Source of the DNA: Vibrio fortis
GTDB lineage: Bacteria > Pseudomonadota > Gammaproteobacteria > Enterobacterales > Vibrionaceae
Direction of reading: 5' to 3'
Assembly: GCF_000695685.1 (NCBI RefSeq)
Contig: NZ_JFFR01000027.1
Location: 702,985-766,984, forward strand
Length of the DNA: 64,000 bases
Each line of letters begins with the position of its first letter. Positions within the stretch are counted from its first letter, which is position 1. Shown piece after piece: positions 1 to 8,795 of this stretch. A program made the translations under genes and the position numbers. Below the pieces are notes generated by a model. That model did no database searches. It was not told the origin of the DNA and was given only the letters and a program-made list of their open reading frames with translations.

Positions 1-70
1 CCTTTTGTGCTCTATTTCCCCACCTACTCATTCGCTATGCTCTATGGGTCACTACATAGAGGTCCAATCA

Positions 71-1078
71 ATGCATAAAATCAAATGGGGAATCGCTGGT
101 TTAGGCAACATCGCGCATCGTTTTGCGGTAGCAGTTACTCAACACAGCTCCCAGGCCGAGCTATACGCGGTTGCAGCAAGAGACGCGGAAAGAGCAAATC
201 TATTTTGCCAACAATACGGCGCTAACCATAGCTATGAATCTTATCAACACATAGCCGAGGATCCTGAGGTTGATGCTGTATACATCGCTACCGTTCACCC
301 TTACCACAAGCCTCTTGCAGAACTGTTTATCAAGCACAACAAGCATGTCTTAGTAGAGAAGCCCGCTTTTACACAACTTGAAGACTGGTTGGAAATGAGT
401 GCACTGGCGAAGAAGCATAATGTACTGTTGCTTGAAGCGATGAAAACCGTCACCTTCCCCGCTTATATAGCGTTAAAAGCGTATTTGGTAGAGCAGAACA
501 TTCAGCAACTTCATGTTGAGGCGGGGTTTGGGAATGAGCACGACTACGACCCTAGCTTATTTATCTTCAATCCAGAGCTATGCGGTGGTGCTTCGCTTGA
601 TGTTGGTGTGTACGGGCTATGGCTTTACTACGATTTATGCAACACTCTCGGCAGCATCCCTAATCCACCTTCAGTGCAGCTGACGCAAGGCACTCAAGAC
701 TGTGCTGTCGATACCGATGCTTGCTTCACGTTTACTGGTAGCGTATCTGGAAAGATCAGTGCTTCAATAACACGAAACCTCCAACGCGATGCCGTGTTAA
801 CTGGTGACGGGATAACGATAAAAATATGCGAAAAGTGGTGGAACCCACAACGTATTGAAATTGAGCATAACGGACAATCCAAACTCATTGATATACCTGT
901 ATCAGGGAATGGCTTCGAATATGAAATCGACCATTTTTCTACATTACTACAAGAACAACAGCGAGCGTCTAAACTACTGAGGCCAGAAACTTCTCAACAA
1001 GTGATCAATACATTAGAAACCGCTCTGATAGATTGCGGATTTAGTCACCTGACTCACTTACCGAATAAGAACCGCTAG
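71..1078 (+). CDS. Gfo/Idh/MocA family NAD(P)-dependent oxidoreductase
   Basis: The 335-residue protein opens with a Rossmann dinucleotide-binding motif (GIAGLGNIAHRF, about residues 7-18) and carries the EKP motif typical of the Gfo/Idh/MocA family (VLVEKPAFT, about residue 97 onward). That family reduces or oxidises sugars and related polyols using NAD(P), and the protein is probably cytosolic. The substrate cannot be read from sequence. I chose the ATG at 71 because AGAGG at 58-62 lies 8 nt before it and the Rossmann fold starts immediately; an in-frame ATG at 5 would add a low-complexity 22-residue leader. The next gene, an SgrR-like regulator, lies 66 bp downstream on the same strand and may be co-transcribed. 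Confidence 0.88.
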   Translation: MHKIKWGIAGLGNIAHRFAVAVTQHSSQAELYAVAARDAERANLFCQQYGANHSYESYQHIAEDPEVDAVYIATVHPYHKPLAELFIKHNKHVLVEKPAFTQLEDWLEMSALAKKHNVLLLEAMKTVTFPAYIALKAYLVEQNIQQLHVEAGFGNEHDYDPSLFIFNPELCGGASLDVGVYGLWLYYDLCNTLGSIPNPPSVQLTQGTQDCAVDTDACFTFTGSVSGKISASITRNLQRDAVLTGDGITIKICEKWWNPQRIEIEHNGQSKLIDIPVSGNGFEYEIDHFSTLLQEQQRASKLLRPETSQQVINTLETALIDCGFSHLTHLPNKNR

Positions 1079-1144
1079 CTAAGTCGTTAACACTCAGCTC
1101 AGACACAAACCAACAAACACTTACATCAGCCAACAAGTACTGAC

Positions 1145-2632
1145 ATGAAGAATTTAAAAAGAAAGTTAGAACTGTATGAACTCCTCTTTCGTTCATTGGG
1201 TCCGGGACAATCATCATGCCAGGTAAACCAACTGGCCGAGCTATGGCTAGTGAGCGAACGACATGTCTCTACGTTGATAAAAGTGATGACTTCCGCTGGT
1301 TGGATCAAATGGCAGGCGTCTGTGGGAAGAAATAAGAAAGCCACAATTGAGCTGTTAGTCGAACCTATAGACGCTTGTCATTCTTTGGCTGAACCGATCG
1401 CCAATGAAGGAAAAGTCGATGAGCTTTTGGAGGTCTTGAGCTTTGGAGGTCGCGAATCGGGTGAAGCACTGCAGGCCTTTCTTAGCCGCAATGAGCACAG
1501 CAACAAACAACGTGTTTACCTCCCTTTCCACAGAACAATAGAACCACTGCACCCACATAAAGTATTGCGCCGAACTGAACGATTTTTGGTTCACCATCTG
1601 TATCAGCGTTTAAGCCACATCCATGAAGGGATGGTAACGGGAGATCTCGCCTATCATTGGCAACCCAATGAAGATGCGACAGTCTGGTATTTTCAGCTGC
1701 GTACTGGAGTCACTTTTCATGATGGGCAACCTCTAGTGGGGCACCATGTCGTCAACTCATTACAACAGCTAGCGAATCGACCTCAATGGCGTAGTTGCTA
1801 TCAACATATTGCCCACATTCACTCACCTTATCCGGATGCGGTTGAGATAACACTCCATAAAGCCGACTGGCACTTACCGAGACTGCTCGCGCAAGCTGAA
1901 GCATCAATTTTCAAACACGGTACTACCCAGCACACCATTGGCTCAGGAGCACTAAAGCTAGATGTATTTTCTACCAATATGCTGCGGTTGAGTCGTTATA
2001 GTAGTTACTGCCACCAGCAAGCGATTTTGGACCAAATTGAGTTGTGGTCTTACCCCGACTGGGCGAAAAGTAAGGCTTGTGCTCACAATGAAATTCGAGT
2101 CTCAACGCCAGAAATAACAACGACCAAACACCAATCGCAACCCGCAGTATTTTTGCTGTTTCAGGCGATTGATTCATATAAACCATTGAGAGAACTGACT
2201 GTTGAAGATACCTCTGAATCGCAGAAAATTGCTCAACAGCTGGTTAATGAGTCTAGTAGGCTTATTTCATGTAGTTATGGGAATTACGAGTCAGTTCAAG
2301 GTACTCTGCTATGCAGCATTATTGATGAAAACGATAGTTTCAGTGCGTGGCTACGTCTTTTATCACGTGTTCCATTCTCGCAGCTCAACATCGATGAGGA
2401 GTACTGCAAGGGCATCTCAAATCAATTAGACAACATCCGAGCGACCCGAATCTTAAAACAAGCACACCAACTGCTGGACTCGTTGAAAGCTAAGTTAATC
2501 GAAGACCAAGTTATGACGGTTTTTGCCGGAGATCCTTTCGCCTTAGAGGTTTCCAAGAGACTTAATGATGTACAGGTAAATGGGTTCGGATGGTGTGACC
2601 TAACCAAGGTCTGGCTAAGTCACAAACATTGA
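1145..2632 (+). CDS. SgrR-family transcriptional regulator (HTH plus solute-binding domain)
   Basis: The 495-residue protein has the two-part SgrR layout. An N-terminal winged-helix region (about residues 5-110, with LAELWLVSERHVSTLIKVM resembling the recognition helix) is followed by a region resembling the extracellular solute-binding family 5 fold (about 150-330, including a VTFHDGQPL motif). In E. coli SgrR controls the glucose-phosphate stress response. Here no sgrS-like RNA or sugar transporter is adjacent, so only the family is claimed. The neighbouring oxidoreductase could be linked to sugar metabolism, which is inference. The Shine-Dalgarno before the ATG is weak. It converges on a HAD phosphatase gene, with 41 bp between stop codons. 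Confidence 0.82.
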   Translation: MKNLKRKLELYELLFRSLGPGQSSCQVNQLAELWLVSERHVSTLIKVMTSAGWIKWQASVGRNKKATIELLVEPIDACHSLAEPIANEGKVDELLEVLSFGGRESGEALQAFLSRNEHSNKQRVYLPFHRTIEPLHPHKVLRRTERFLVHHLYQRLSHIHEGMVTGDLAYHWQPNEDATVWYFQLRTGVTFHDGQPLVGHHVVNSLQQLANRPQWRSCYQHIAHIHSPYPDAVEITLHKADWHLPRLLAQAEASIFKHGTTQHTIGSGALKLDVFSTNMLRLSRYSSYCHQQAILDQIELWSYPDWAKSKACAHNEIRVSTPEITTTKHQSQPAVFLLFQAIDSYKPLRELTVEDTSESQKIAQQLVNESSRLISCSYGNYESVQGTLLCSIIDENDSFSAWLRLLSRVPFSQLNIDEEYCKGISNQLDNIRATRILKQAHQLLDSLKAKLIEDQVMTVFAGDPFALEVSKRLNDVQVNGFGWCDLTKVWLSHKH

Positions 2633-2673
2633 TGATAAATACGTTGGGTGAGCTAAGGCGAAATTTAGCCAGA

Positions 2674-3279
2674 TTAAAACTCTAAACCCATGGCTTTCAA
2701 TTCCTGCTCACATTGATGTACGTCTTTGAATTGAATAGCCGCCATACCTTCTTTTTGAGCGCCTTCTACGTTGTAAGGCATATCATCGAGGAACACTGTT
2801 TCTTCCGCTTTCAGTTTATTAGTTGAGAGCAGAGATTGATAAATTTCAGGTTGAGGTTTGAGTAAGCCAAGCTCAGCAGAGACAGTCGCACCTTCAAAGA
2901 GCGGCCAAAAATCATAGGTCTTTTTCAGATATGCCACGATTTCATGCACATTATCTGTCAGCGCATAAACGTGATACCCCGCTTGCTTAATGCGCTTAAG
3001 CAGATCAACAGAGCCGTATATTAGAAGCTGCGTTTGTTTAACGTAGTAAAACAGCTTTTCACATTCTAATTCAGACAAGCCAATCGTATCTTGATAGCGC
3101 TGCTTGGCCTGTTGCTCAGAAAGATGCCCTTTGTTTAGCTCTAACCAAGTCTCAGATTGAAACACTGCTCGAGCACGCTGCTCCAAGTCTTCAACGTCCC
3201 CAAAAGTCAGGCGAGCAATTTCTAACGGAGCCCATCGAACCAACACATTTCCGACATCAAACACCACATTTTTAATCAC
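2674..3279 (-). CDS. HAD-superfamily phosphatase (subfamily IA, YihX-like)
   Basis: This 201-residue protein shows the HAD motifs in order: FDVGNVLVRW at the N-terminus (nucleophile Asp), LTDN in the middle (motif II), KPQPEIY (motif III Lys) and FLDDMPYNVEGA (motif IV acidic pair). The family hydrolyses small phosphate esters such as sugar phosphates in the cytosol. The start is GTG, with AAGGAG six bases upstream. It lies 32 bp downstream of the T6SS-linked kinase gene, so it could sit at the tail of the same transcript, but nothing in the protein ties it to secretion. Confidence 0.88.
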   Translation of the reverse strand: MIKNVVFDVGNVLVRWAPLEIARLTFGDVEDLEQRARAVFQSETWLELNKGHLSEQQAKQRYQDTIGLSELECEKLFYYVKQTQLLIYGSVDLLKRIKQAGYHVYALTDNVHEIVAYLKKTYDFWPLFEGATVSAELGLLKPQPEIYQSLLSTNKLKAEETVFLDDMPYNVEGAQKEGMAAIQFKDVHQCEQELKAMGLEF

Positions 3280-3311
3280 TCTAAACTCCTTAAAAGTACT
3301 CCTAGTGACCT

Positions 3312-4178
3312 CTAGATTAAATCTTTAATCACGCTGTCGATATGACGTTGGACACTTTCTTGAGTTAATTTAGGTAACGACGGCCAAGTTTCGTGTTGTG
3401 GCAAGCCAAGAAAAAAATCAATGACTTGAGAGCTGTCTAAACCAAAGGTTAGCTCGTCTGCAGGAACACCAATTAACAGCGCAACCGTAATCAAACTTGC
3501 GTAACTATCGCAAACAGGATGTGCTTCTCCGTGGCGCAACTGAGAGGAAGCACTATTTGGGTATGTGTAACTCGGTGAATACTGCTCTATCCCTCGTTCT
3601 TGCCAACTATCACCTATTCGGCGGGCGTTCGAGAAATCAATGAATGAGACAATATTTTGTTCCGATAGCAGAATATTGGAGGGTTTGATATCCCCATGTA
3701 CATAGCCACATCGATGCAGCTCTTCGAGCTCACTCAGTAGCTGATCAATGACATTCGCAACCACGGTAATATCACTAGTTTGATTATGCTTTATCAACTC
3801 TGAAAGCGACTGCCCTTCAACGTAGTTAGTCAGCAATGCCGCACGAGAGCCGTCTCGATAGAAATCAAGGCAGCGCTGCGTTGATAATCCCTGACTATTG
3901 AGCCTCGAAAGCCATAACGCCTCGCGTTGCAACATGATAGTTTCAATCATGCTTTCAGAGTATTTTGCTCTGACGCGGCCAAGCTCTGAATCAAAACAGA
4001 ACTGATGCCGATGTGACTCACTAGCCCCATCAGAAACAGTCATATTGTTAGACTCGGGCATTTCAATACTTGTCAAAGAGCCGAGCGATATCGTCTTATC
4101 AGTGTTTGGACAGTTTGTGTTAAGCGTTTGACTACAAAACTTCGCTAGCCACTCTGGATGTTCAATCGTTATAGCCAC
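3312..4178 (-). CDS. T6SS-associated serine/threonine protein kinase
   Basis: The 288-residue protein is kinase-like. RAKYSES around K72 fits the ATP-anchoring lysine, HGDIKPSN (161-168) is a catalytic loop with Gly in place of the usual Arg of HRD, and IDFSNAR (180-186) replaces DFG with DFS. The key K, D, N and D residues are kept, so activity is plausible. No transmembrane segment is visible, unlike classical PpkA. In T6SS clusters such kinases phosphorylate FHA proteins to control sheath assembly, and an FHA gene is present in this cluster. The start is GTG, overlapping the tssM stop by 10 bp with AGGA 8 nt upstream. No partner phosphatase gene is nearby. Confidence 0.8.
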   Translation of the reverse strand: MAITIEHPEWLAKFCSQTLNTNCPNTDKTISLGSLTSIEMPESNNMTVSDGASESHRHQFCFDSELGRVRAKYSESMIETIMLQREALWLSRLNSQGLSTQRCLDFYRDGSRAALLTNYVEGQSLSELIKHNQTSDITVVANVIDQLLSELEELHRCGYVHGDIKPSNILLSEQNIVSFIDFSNARRIGDSWQERGIEQYSPSYTYPNSASSQLRHGEAHPVCDSYASLITVALLIGVPADELTFGLDSSQVIDFFLGLPQHETWPSLPKLTQESVQRHIDSVIKDLI

Positions 4179-7100
4179 GTTGGGAATCCTAAATTAGTGA
4201 ATAGATCAGGCTCAAAGGGTTGTCCTATACCATCACGTTTCACCTCAAGATTCACTTCGCCATTAGTCGAACTGTAGCGCCACAATATTTCATTGCTACC
4301 AACTTGAGTGGAGCCTTTCATTTTCTCTGCCACTCTAAACCAACTCCAAACCCCCGAGAATTTCTCTCTCTGCACAACTCCTTCGGTATCACGAGTCATC
4401 ACAGAGATATCTTGCATTTGGTTTGCTGGAATCGGCCAACTTTGCAATCGCCACAGCTTAGGTCCGTTTTGATATTCGAAGAATTTCAGATTCGCTTCAA
4501 GTGCAAATCGCGTCAACGATGGTGACATCTCCACGGCTTTTATTGAAAAGTTGAACCCCAGATCTTTGCCAGTAAAGAGTTGCTTCTGGATTTTCTCAAC
4601 CGAATCGCTGAACGACGGGTATTGCCAAGAGAGCGACAAATACTGATGAGGAATGAAGCCATTCAAGTAGATTTCTCGACTGATGGTCATATCCAAATGA
4701 CTCGCATACTTCTTCGAGAACTGATCGAACTCCCCTTCGGGTTTAAAGAAGGCTTCAAAATCAGAGAGCAGCACGTCAGTCTGAGCATTACTCTTAATCG
4801 GGTAGTGGTTAGCTAAACGAGTCAGATAAAAGTGAGTCACCTTAGACCAATCTTCATTGATCACTTCACGAACCGCATCCAGCGCCAAACCGTTAACCAG
4901 AGTCGCTTGCGAGTCCATTAGTTCAGGCAACAGAGGAACATTGTAGTCATCGGCAGAGAGGTGCAAGCGTGCAATCGGGTTGCTTGAATCTGCATTCTCT
5001 AACTGCTCTAGAAAATAGTGCCCTTTCGATTGAATCTCTTTCGACTTGTTCACCCAATCTCGCAGCGCGGTCAGGTTAGTCAGCGCAATATCTAATGAGC
5101 TTTGACCCGTTTGGTTAGCGTGAATCACACCGTGAATATGACGGAACGGATAGGTAATCGATTCAGCCACTCGCTCCATCGCCGAGCCATTGTTAGATTG
5201 CAGCGGTGAGGTTTCAGCGGCTTGCTGACCTTCTTTCTGCTGTTCTTCCTTCTGTTCTTTACTCTCCAATGTGCTCTTGATGAGGTTAGTGTTGGTGCTC
5301 ACCACTGAGTAGAACTGCGTTATCGGTGAGAAGTTGGCGTCCGTAACTAGATCGAGCTGTTGCTCGCTGCCGCCCCAGCTCGATACTTCAGTAAGCTGCA
5401 CATTCGAAACAAACGCATTCCAATACTGTATGTAGTCTTTGATATAACGTTCACGCAATTGACGGTTGATGCGATTCATCTCAGCTTCACCGCTGATGCG
5501 TCCCATTACGCCCTCATACGCTGTAATAGCCTCAGAAGCGAGCTGGAAGCCTGTTTCGTTACTTAAATCTTGGAAGCCGTCACGTGTGAATGCATAAGGA
5601 ATCAAGTAACCACTGAAGCCGTCGTTAAACGTAAATACTTGTTCATAGACCGGATTGAGGCTCTTACGAATATCGACGCGGCGTGCAAAATCACGATGCT
5701 GCAAAATATGCTGATAAAGCAACTCACTCACATCATCGGTAGATAGAGACTTGCGAACCAAGCCTAATAGCTGTTCATCAAACGCAGGCGGGATGGCCGA
5801 TGTGCTAAGCGCATCTTCTGCAAGGAGTTTAAAGCGTTGGATAAGACTTGCATCACCGCTACCCTCTTCATTCAAGGCATCAATATAGTAATTCACCAAT
5901 GAAGTTGAAGAGTGGCGTTCTGGGTTGTACAAGATCTGCTGCAGGTTAAGCAACTCCAGAGTCTTTACTTTGTCATCCAGCGAGTTGTACACGAACATAT
6001 CTTTCATGATGTAGTCGCGCATCAAAGTGAGCAACTCAGAATTCAACTCACCAAAATAAGCGTCATGAACATAGCCAGAGATGCTAGAACTTGGCAGCCA
6101 ACTAGAAACATACCAAGGGTGATGCTTTTCATCATAAAGCTGCACTATCTCTCTAAGCTCATACAAGCTGAATACTGGCGATGCCAAATCATCAGGTTGA
6201 ATCGCATTCTTCTCTAGGTTTTCTTTATAGCGGTCCAACATCGCGAGCGCCTTGTTGTCCAACGCCTGCTGATAGTCAAAACCCGCTTTGATAGTGGCAA
6301 CAAAACCCACAAACAGGATTACCAAACCGCAAGAGACAACCCAGCGTGTTGTTCGATAGGTGATCTCACGTTTCTTGTTGAACCCAACCAGAGGCGCTTC
6401 TTTTAAAACACAACTTCTGAACAGGCCTTTCCCAAATAGGCTCAAGCTTTTCGACTGAGTGTGAATATTAGAAAGAGTTTCAAAACCCAGTTCAGAGGCG
6501 TGCATTGTGCTAATAATGTCGACGTTTTCACTTTCGCCGCCCACGTTGACAAAGAAGTAGCCACGGAAAAATAGGTCTATCTCATCAAACTGATGTTGAT
6601 TGAAAGTGAGAGAGAGGAAGTCTTCGACGTCATAACGCAGGGCAGATAGCTGATAGATACCAACCAGAGCAGAATCGCGGTAGTCCGCATTCAACTGACC
6701 CTTCAGTGATGAACTTAAAGAGTTCGTCAAAGAGTGGCTTAACGCTTCAAACGACTCATCGAACCAAGCTTTATCGTACTCTTTGCTCTCTTCAACATCG
6801 CGTAATGCACCAAATGGTAGCTCACGTTCGCTCTCTTCGAGTGGCGAGAATAGCTCACACAAGTCCTGAATCTGTGACATATGAGTAAACGTGCAATACG
6901 TCGGCAGTGTTAAACCCACGGCTTTATTCAGATCTTCTAGAACCGAGCGATATTTCTGGCTTAGTTCACTGACAGCGATTTCGGTACTGTTGATCAACTT
7001 ACCCAAATCGACAGCGCACAACACACCATTGAAGGCTTGTCTTGAACGTTTAGAGAGGATTAATGCCACCAGCGTATTAATGCTCTTCTGCATTCCCTCT

Positions 7101-7579
7101 TTTGGATGGAGCAAGTCAATGGTAGCAATAATCGCATCATCCGATGCCCAAAAACGAACAGCGACCAAATCTTCGGGTAGGTTATCTGCGGGCTCAATCG
7201 CCTCAAACCCCATCTGCTGCAGCCAAAGTTGGTCGTGCTCAATGTCTTCCGTTAAGTGCACATACCATGGGATTAGATACGGGTTCGCACTAAGGCGAGA
7301 ATGCTTGCGCCAAACATGATTAAAGGTGCGTTGGATCTCTTCTTCACGCCAATCTTCACGCTTCTTCGCATCTTCGTCTACTGGCGGGCGTCTTAGTCGA
7401 GAATAGATTAGAGCCCCAATACCGACTGCGACTAGAACGACTACGATAATCTGCGCGACGACCACCCAAATCGGCTCTAACCAATACCAATCAAATAACC
7501 ACAAACCACCAACTAATAAGCTGATCACAAGTAGTGAAAGCAAAATGGCAAAAGTGAGTGCTTTTTTCTTACTTATCAT
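4169..7579 (-). CDS. tssM: T6SS inner-membrane complex subunit TssM (IcmF/VasK)
   Basis: The 1136-residue protein has the TssM layout. Two hydrophobic segments lie at about 8-30 and 35-60, then comes a cytoplasmic domain, a third transmembrane segment near residue 400 (VVSCGLVILFVGFVATI) and a large periplasmic domain that binds TssJ. It forms the envelope-spanning channel with TssL and TssJ. The stretch IPWYVHLTEDIEHDQ sits where IcmF proteins usually carry the P-loop GxxGxGKT after a PWY motif; the P-loop is absent, so this is probably a non-NTPase variant. The gene starts 12 bp after tssL with AGGG 7 nt upstream. Confidence 0.95.
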   Translation of the reverse strand: MISKKKALTFAILLSLLVISLLVGGLWLFDWYWLEPIWVVVAQIIVVVLVAVGIGALIYSRLRRPPVDEDAKKREDWREEEIQRTFNHVWRKHSRLSANPYLIPWYVHLTEDIEHDQLWLQQMGFEAIEPADNLPEDLVAVRFWASDDAIIATIDLLHPKEGMQKSINTLVALILSKRSRQAFNGVLCAVDLGKLINSTEIAVSELSQKYRSVLEDLNKAVGLTLPTYCTFTHMSQIQDLCELFSPLEESERELPFGALRDVEESKEYDKAWFDESFEALSHSLTNSLSSSLKGQLNADYRDSALVGIYQLSALRYDVEDFLSLTFNQHQFDEIDLFFRGYFFVNVGGESENVDIISTMHASELGFETLSNIHTQSKSLSLFGKGLFRSCVLKEAPLVGFNKKREITYRTTRWVVSCGLVILFVGFVATIKAGFDYQQALDNKALAMLDRYKENLEKNAIQPDDLASPVFSLYELREIVQLYDEKHHPWYVSSWLPSSSISGYVHDAYFGELNSELLTLMRDYIMKDMFVYNSLDDKVKTLELLNLQQILYNPERHSSTSLVNYYIDALNEEGSGDASLIQRFKLLAEDALSTSAIPPAFDEQLLGLVRKSLSTDDVSELLYQHILQHRDFARRVDIRKSLNPVYEQVFTFNDGFSGYLIPYAFTRDGFQDLSNETGFQLASEAITAYEGVMGRISGEAEMNRINRQLRERYIKDYIQYWNAFVSNVQLTEVSSWGGSEQQLDLVTDANFSPITQFYSVVSTNTNLIKSTLESKEQKEEQQKEGQQAAETSPLQSNNGSAMERVAESITYPFRHIHGVIHANQTGQSSLDIALTNLTALRDWVNKSKEIQSKGHYFLEQLENADSSNPIARLHLSADDYNVPLLPELMDSQATLVNGLALDAVREVINEDWSKVTHFYLTRLANHYPIKSNAQTDVLLSDFEAFFKPEGEFDQFSKKYASHLDMTISREIYLNGFIPHQYLSLSWQYPSFSDSVEKIQKQLFTGKDLGFNFSIKAVEMSPSLTRFALEANLKFFEYQNGPKLWRLQSWPIPANQMQDISVMTRDTEGVVQREKFSGVWSWFRVAEKMKGSTQVGSNEILWRYSSTNGEVNLEVKRDGIGQPFEPDLFTNLGFPTWL

Positions 7580-7591
7580 TAACTAACCCTA

Positions 7592-8791
7592 CTACTTCGC
7601 TTTGGTGATAAAGGCATCGGTTATTCCAGACTGCTTGGCACTTTCCAATATTTCAGCCGCTTGTTCTCTTGTGTCTGCATGGCTTAAAACTCGGTATTTG
7701 TCTCGCCACAGCCTCACTTCAATGTTAGGGAACACTGCTCCATAGCGAGATAAGAAGTTTTCAGACGCCGCCTTGGTCGACAAGGTAGCCAGTTGAACCT
7801 GCCAAGCACCGGATGCTACTGATTCGCCAACACTACTAATGTTATTAACAGTACTAACCGGAGCAGTGATTTTAGGTGCTCTGCCCAACTCCTCAGGGGT
7901 GCTGGTGTAGATAAACTCTTGCTCTTGAATATTCGCTTGGCTGTAATACTTATCGGTAAACTGTGGAAGCTGAATAAATGCTTGTGCTTTTTGTGGCGTT
8001 GTTAAGTTGTACCAGTAGTAAATCCCGGCCCAGGTCAGTGACAGAAGCATGGCGAATAGCAAGAACCCTCTGGTTAATCGTACTGGTCTCTGCGGGCGAC
8101 TTACCTTTTTGATTTGTGCGGCATGGGGCCTTGGAATCGCGTGAGTATTCTCTTCCGTGGATTGCGTATCTTGTGCAAAGACTGCTTCCTCAATTCTTTG
8201 TAGCAGAATACCGAGCAACTCTTTGCCTTCTACTCGGTATCGACCACGGAAGCCGAGTTTGATCATGATATAGATGAGTTCTAACAGGTCTCGAAGCAAC
8301 ACCGGCTGAAGCAATGCTCGTTCTGCGACCAGATAAAACTGTTCACCGCCGTTTTTAATACCAAACAGTTCGCTGACCAAGGTTTGGTTTTCCCAGCCAG
8401 ACTCCTCTCCCCAGTCGGAGTGAAGGATCTGTTCATCCAACATCACTGCAAATAGGAAACAGGTTTTATCTGCTACTGATGGTGGGTAGTCGAGCTTAGC
8501 CACTTTATATTTCAGGTCAGTAAGCAGGCTTTTAATACCGGTTCTAAAGGTATAAATGTCTGCTGGGCACTCAAGCCTTTTGATAGAGACAGAAAGCGAT
8601 AACAACTCTGAACTAGAACTCAGGATTTCGTTATCAAACAGCAAACCTTTGCGCTGATACATATTAAATCGCGCATGATTTTTTATGGCGTTAAGACTGG
8701 CTAAACGCACAGAGTCGAGATTGAACTGAGCATCCCTAGATTGGGAGTCAGTCTCTATCGCTATCGTCGCTTCATCGAGTAGGTCATCCAT
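7592..8791 (-). CDS. tssL: T6SS subunit TssL (DotU) with C-terminal SPOR domain
   Basis: The N-terminal 200 or so residues are a DotU/TssL cytoplasmic domain (for example CFLFAVMLDEQIL and a tail near FRGRYRVEGK). One transmembrane segment follows at about 241-262. The periplasmic part ends in a domain from about 328 to 399 that reads as SPOR (GAWQVQLATLSTKAAS ... KYRVLSHADTREQAAEIL). SPOR domains bind denuded peptidoglycan glycan strands. Many evolved TssL proteins carry an OmpA-like peptidoglycan anchor instead, so this domain probably has the same anchoring job. It is 4 bp after tssK and 12 bp before tssM. Confidence 0.93.
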   Translation of the reverse strand: MDDLLDEATIAIETDSQSRDAQFNLDSVRLASLNAIKNHARFNMYQRKGLLFDNEILSSSSELLSLSVSIKRLECPADIYTFRTGIKSLLTDLKYKVAKLDYPPSVADKTCFLFAVMLDEQILHSDWGEESGWENQTLVSELFGIKNGGEQFYLVAERALLQPVLLRDLLELIYIMIKLGFRGRYRVEGKELLGILLQRIEEAVFAQDTQSTEENTHAIPRPHAAQIKKVSRPQRPVRLTRGFLLFAMLLSLTWAGIYYWYNLTTPQKAQAFIQLPQFTDKYYSQANIQEQEFIYTSTPEELGRAPKITAPVSTVNNISSVGESVASGAWQVQLATLSTKAASENFLSRYGAVFPNIEVRLWRDKYRVLSHADTREQAAEILESAKQSGITDAFITKAK

Positions 8792-8795
8792 AACG

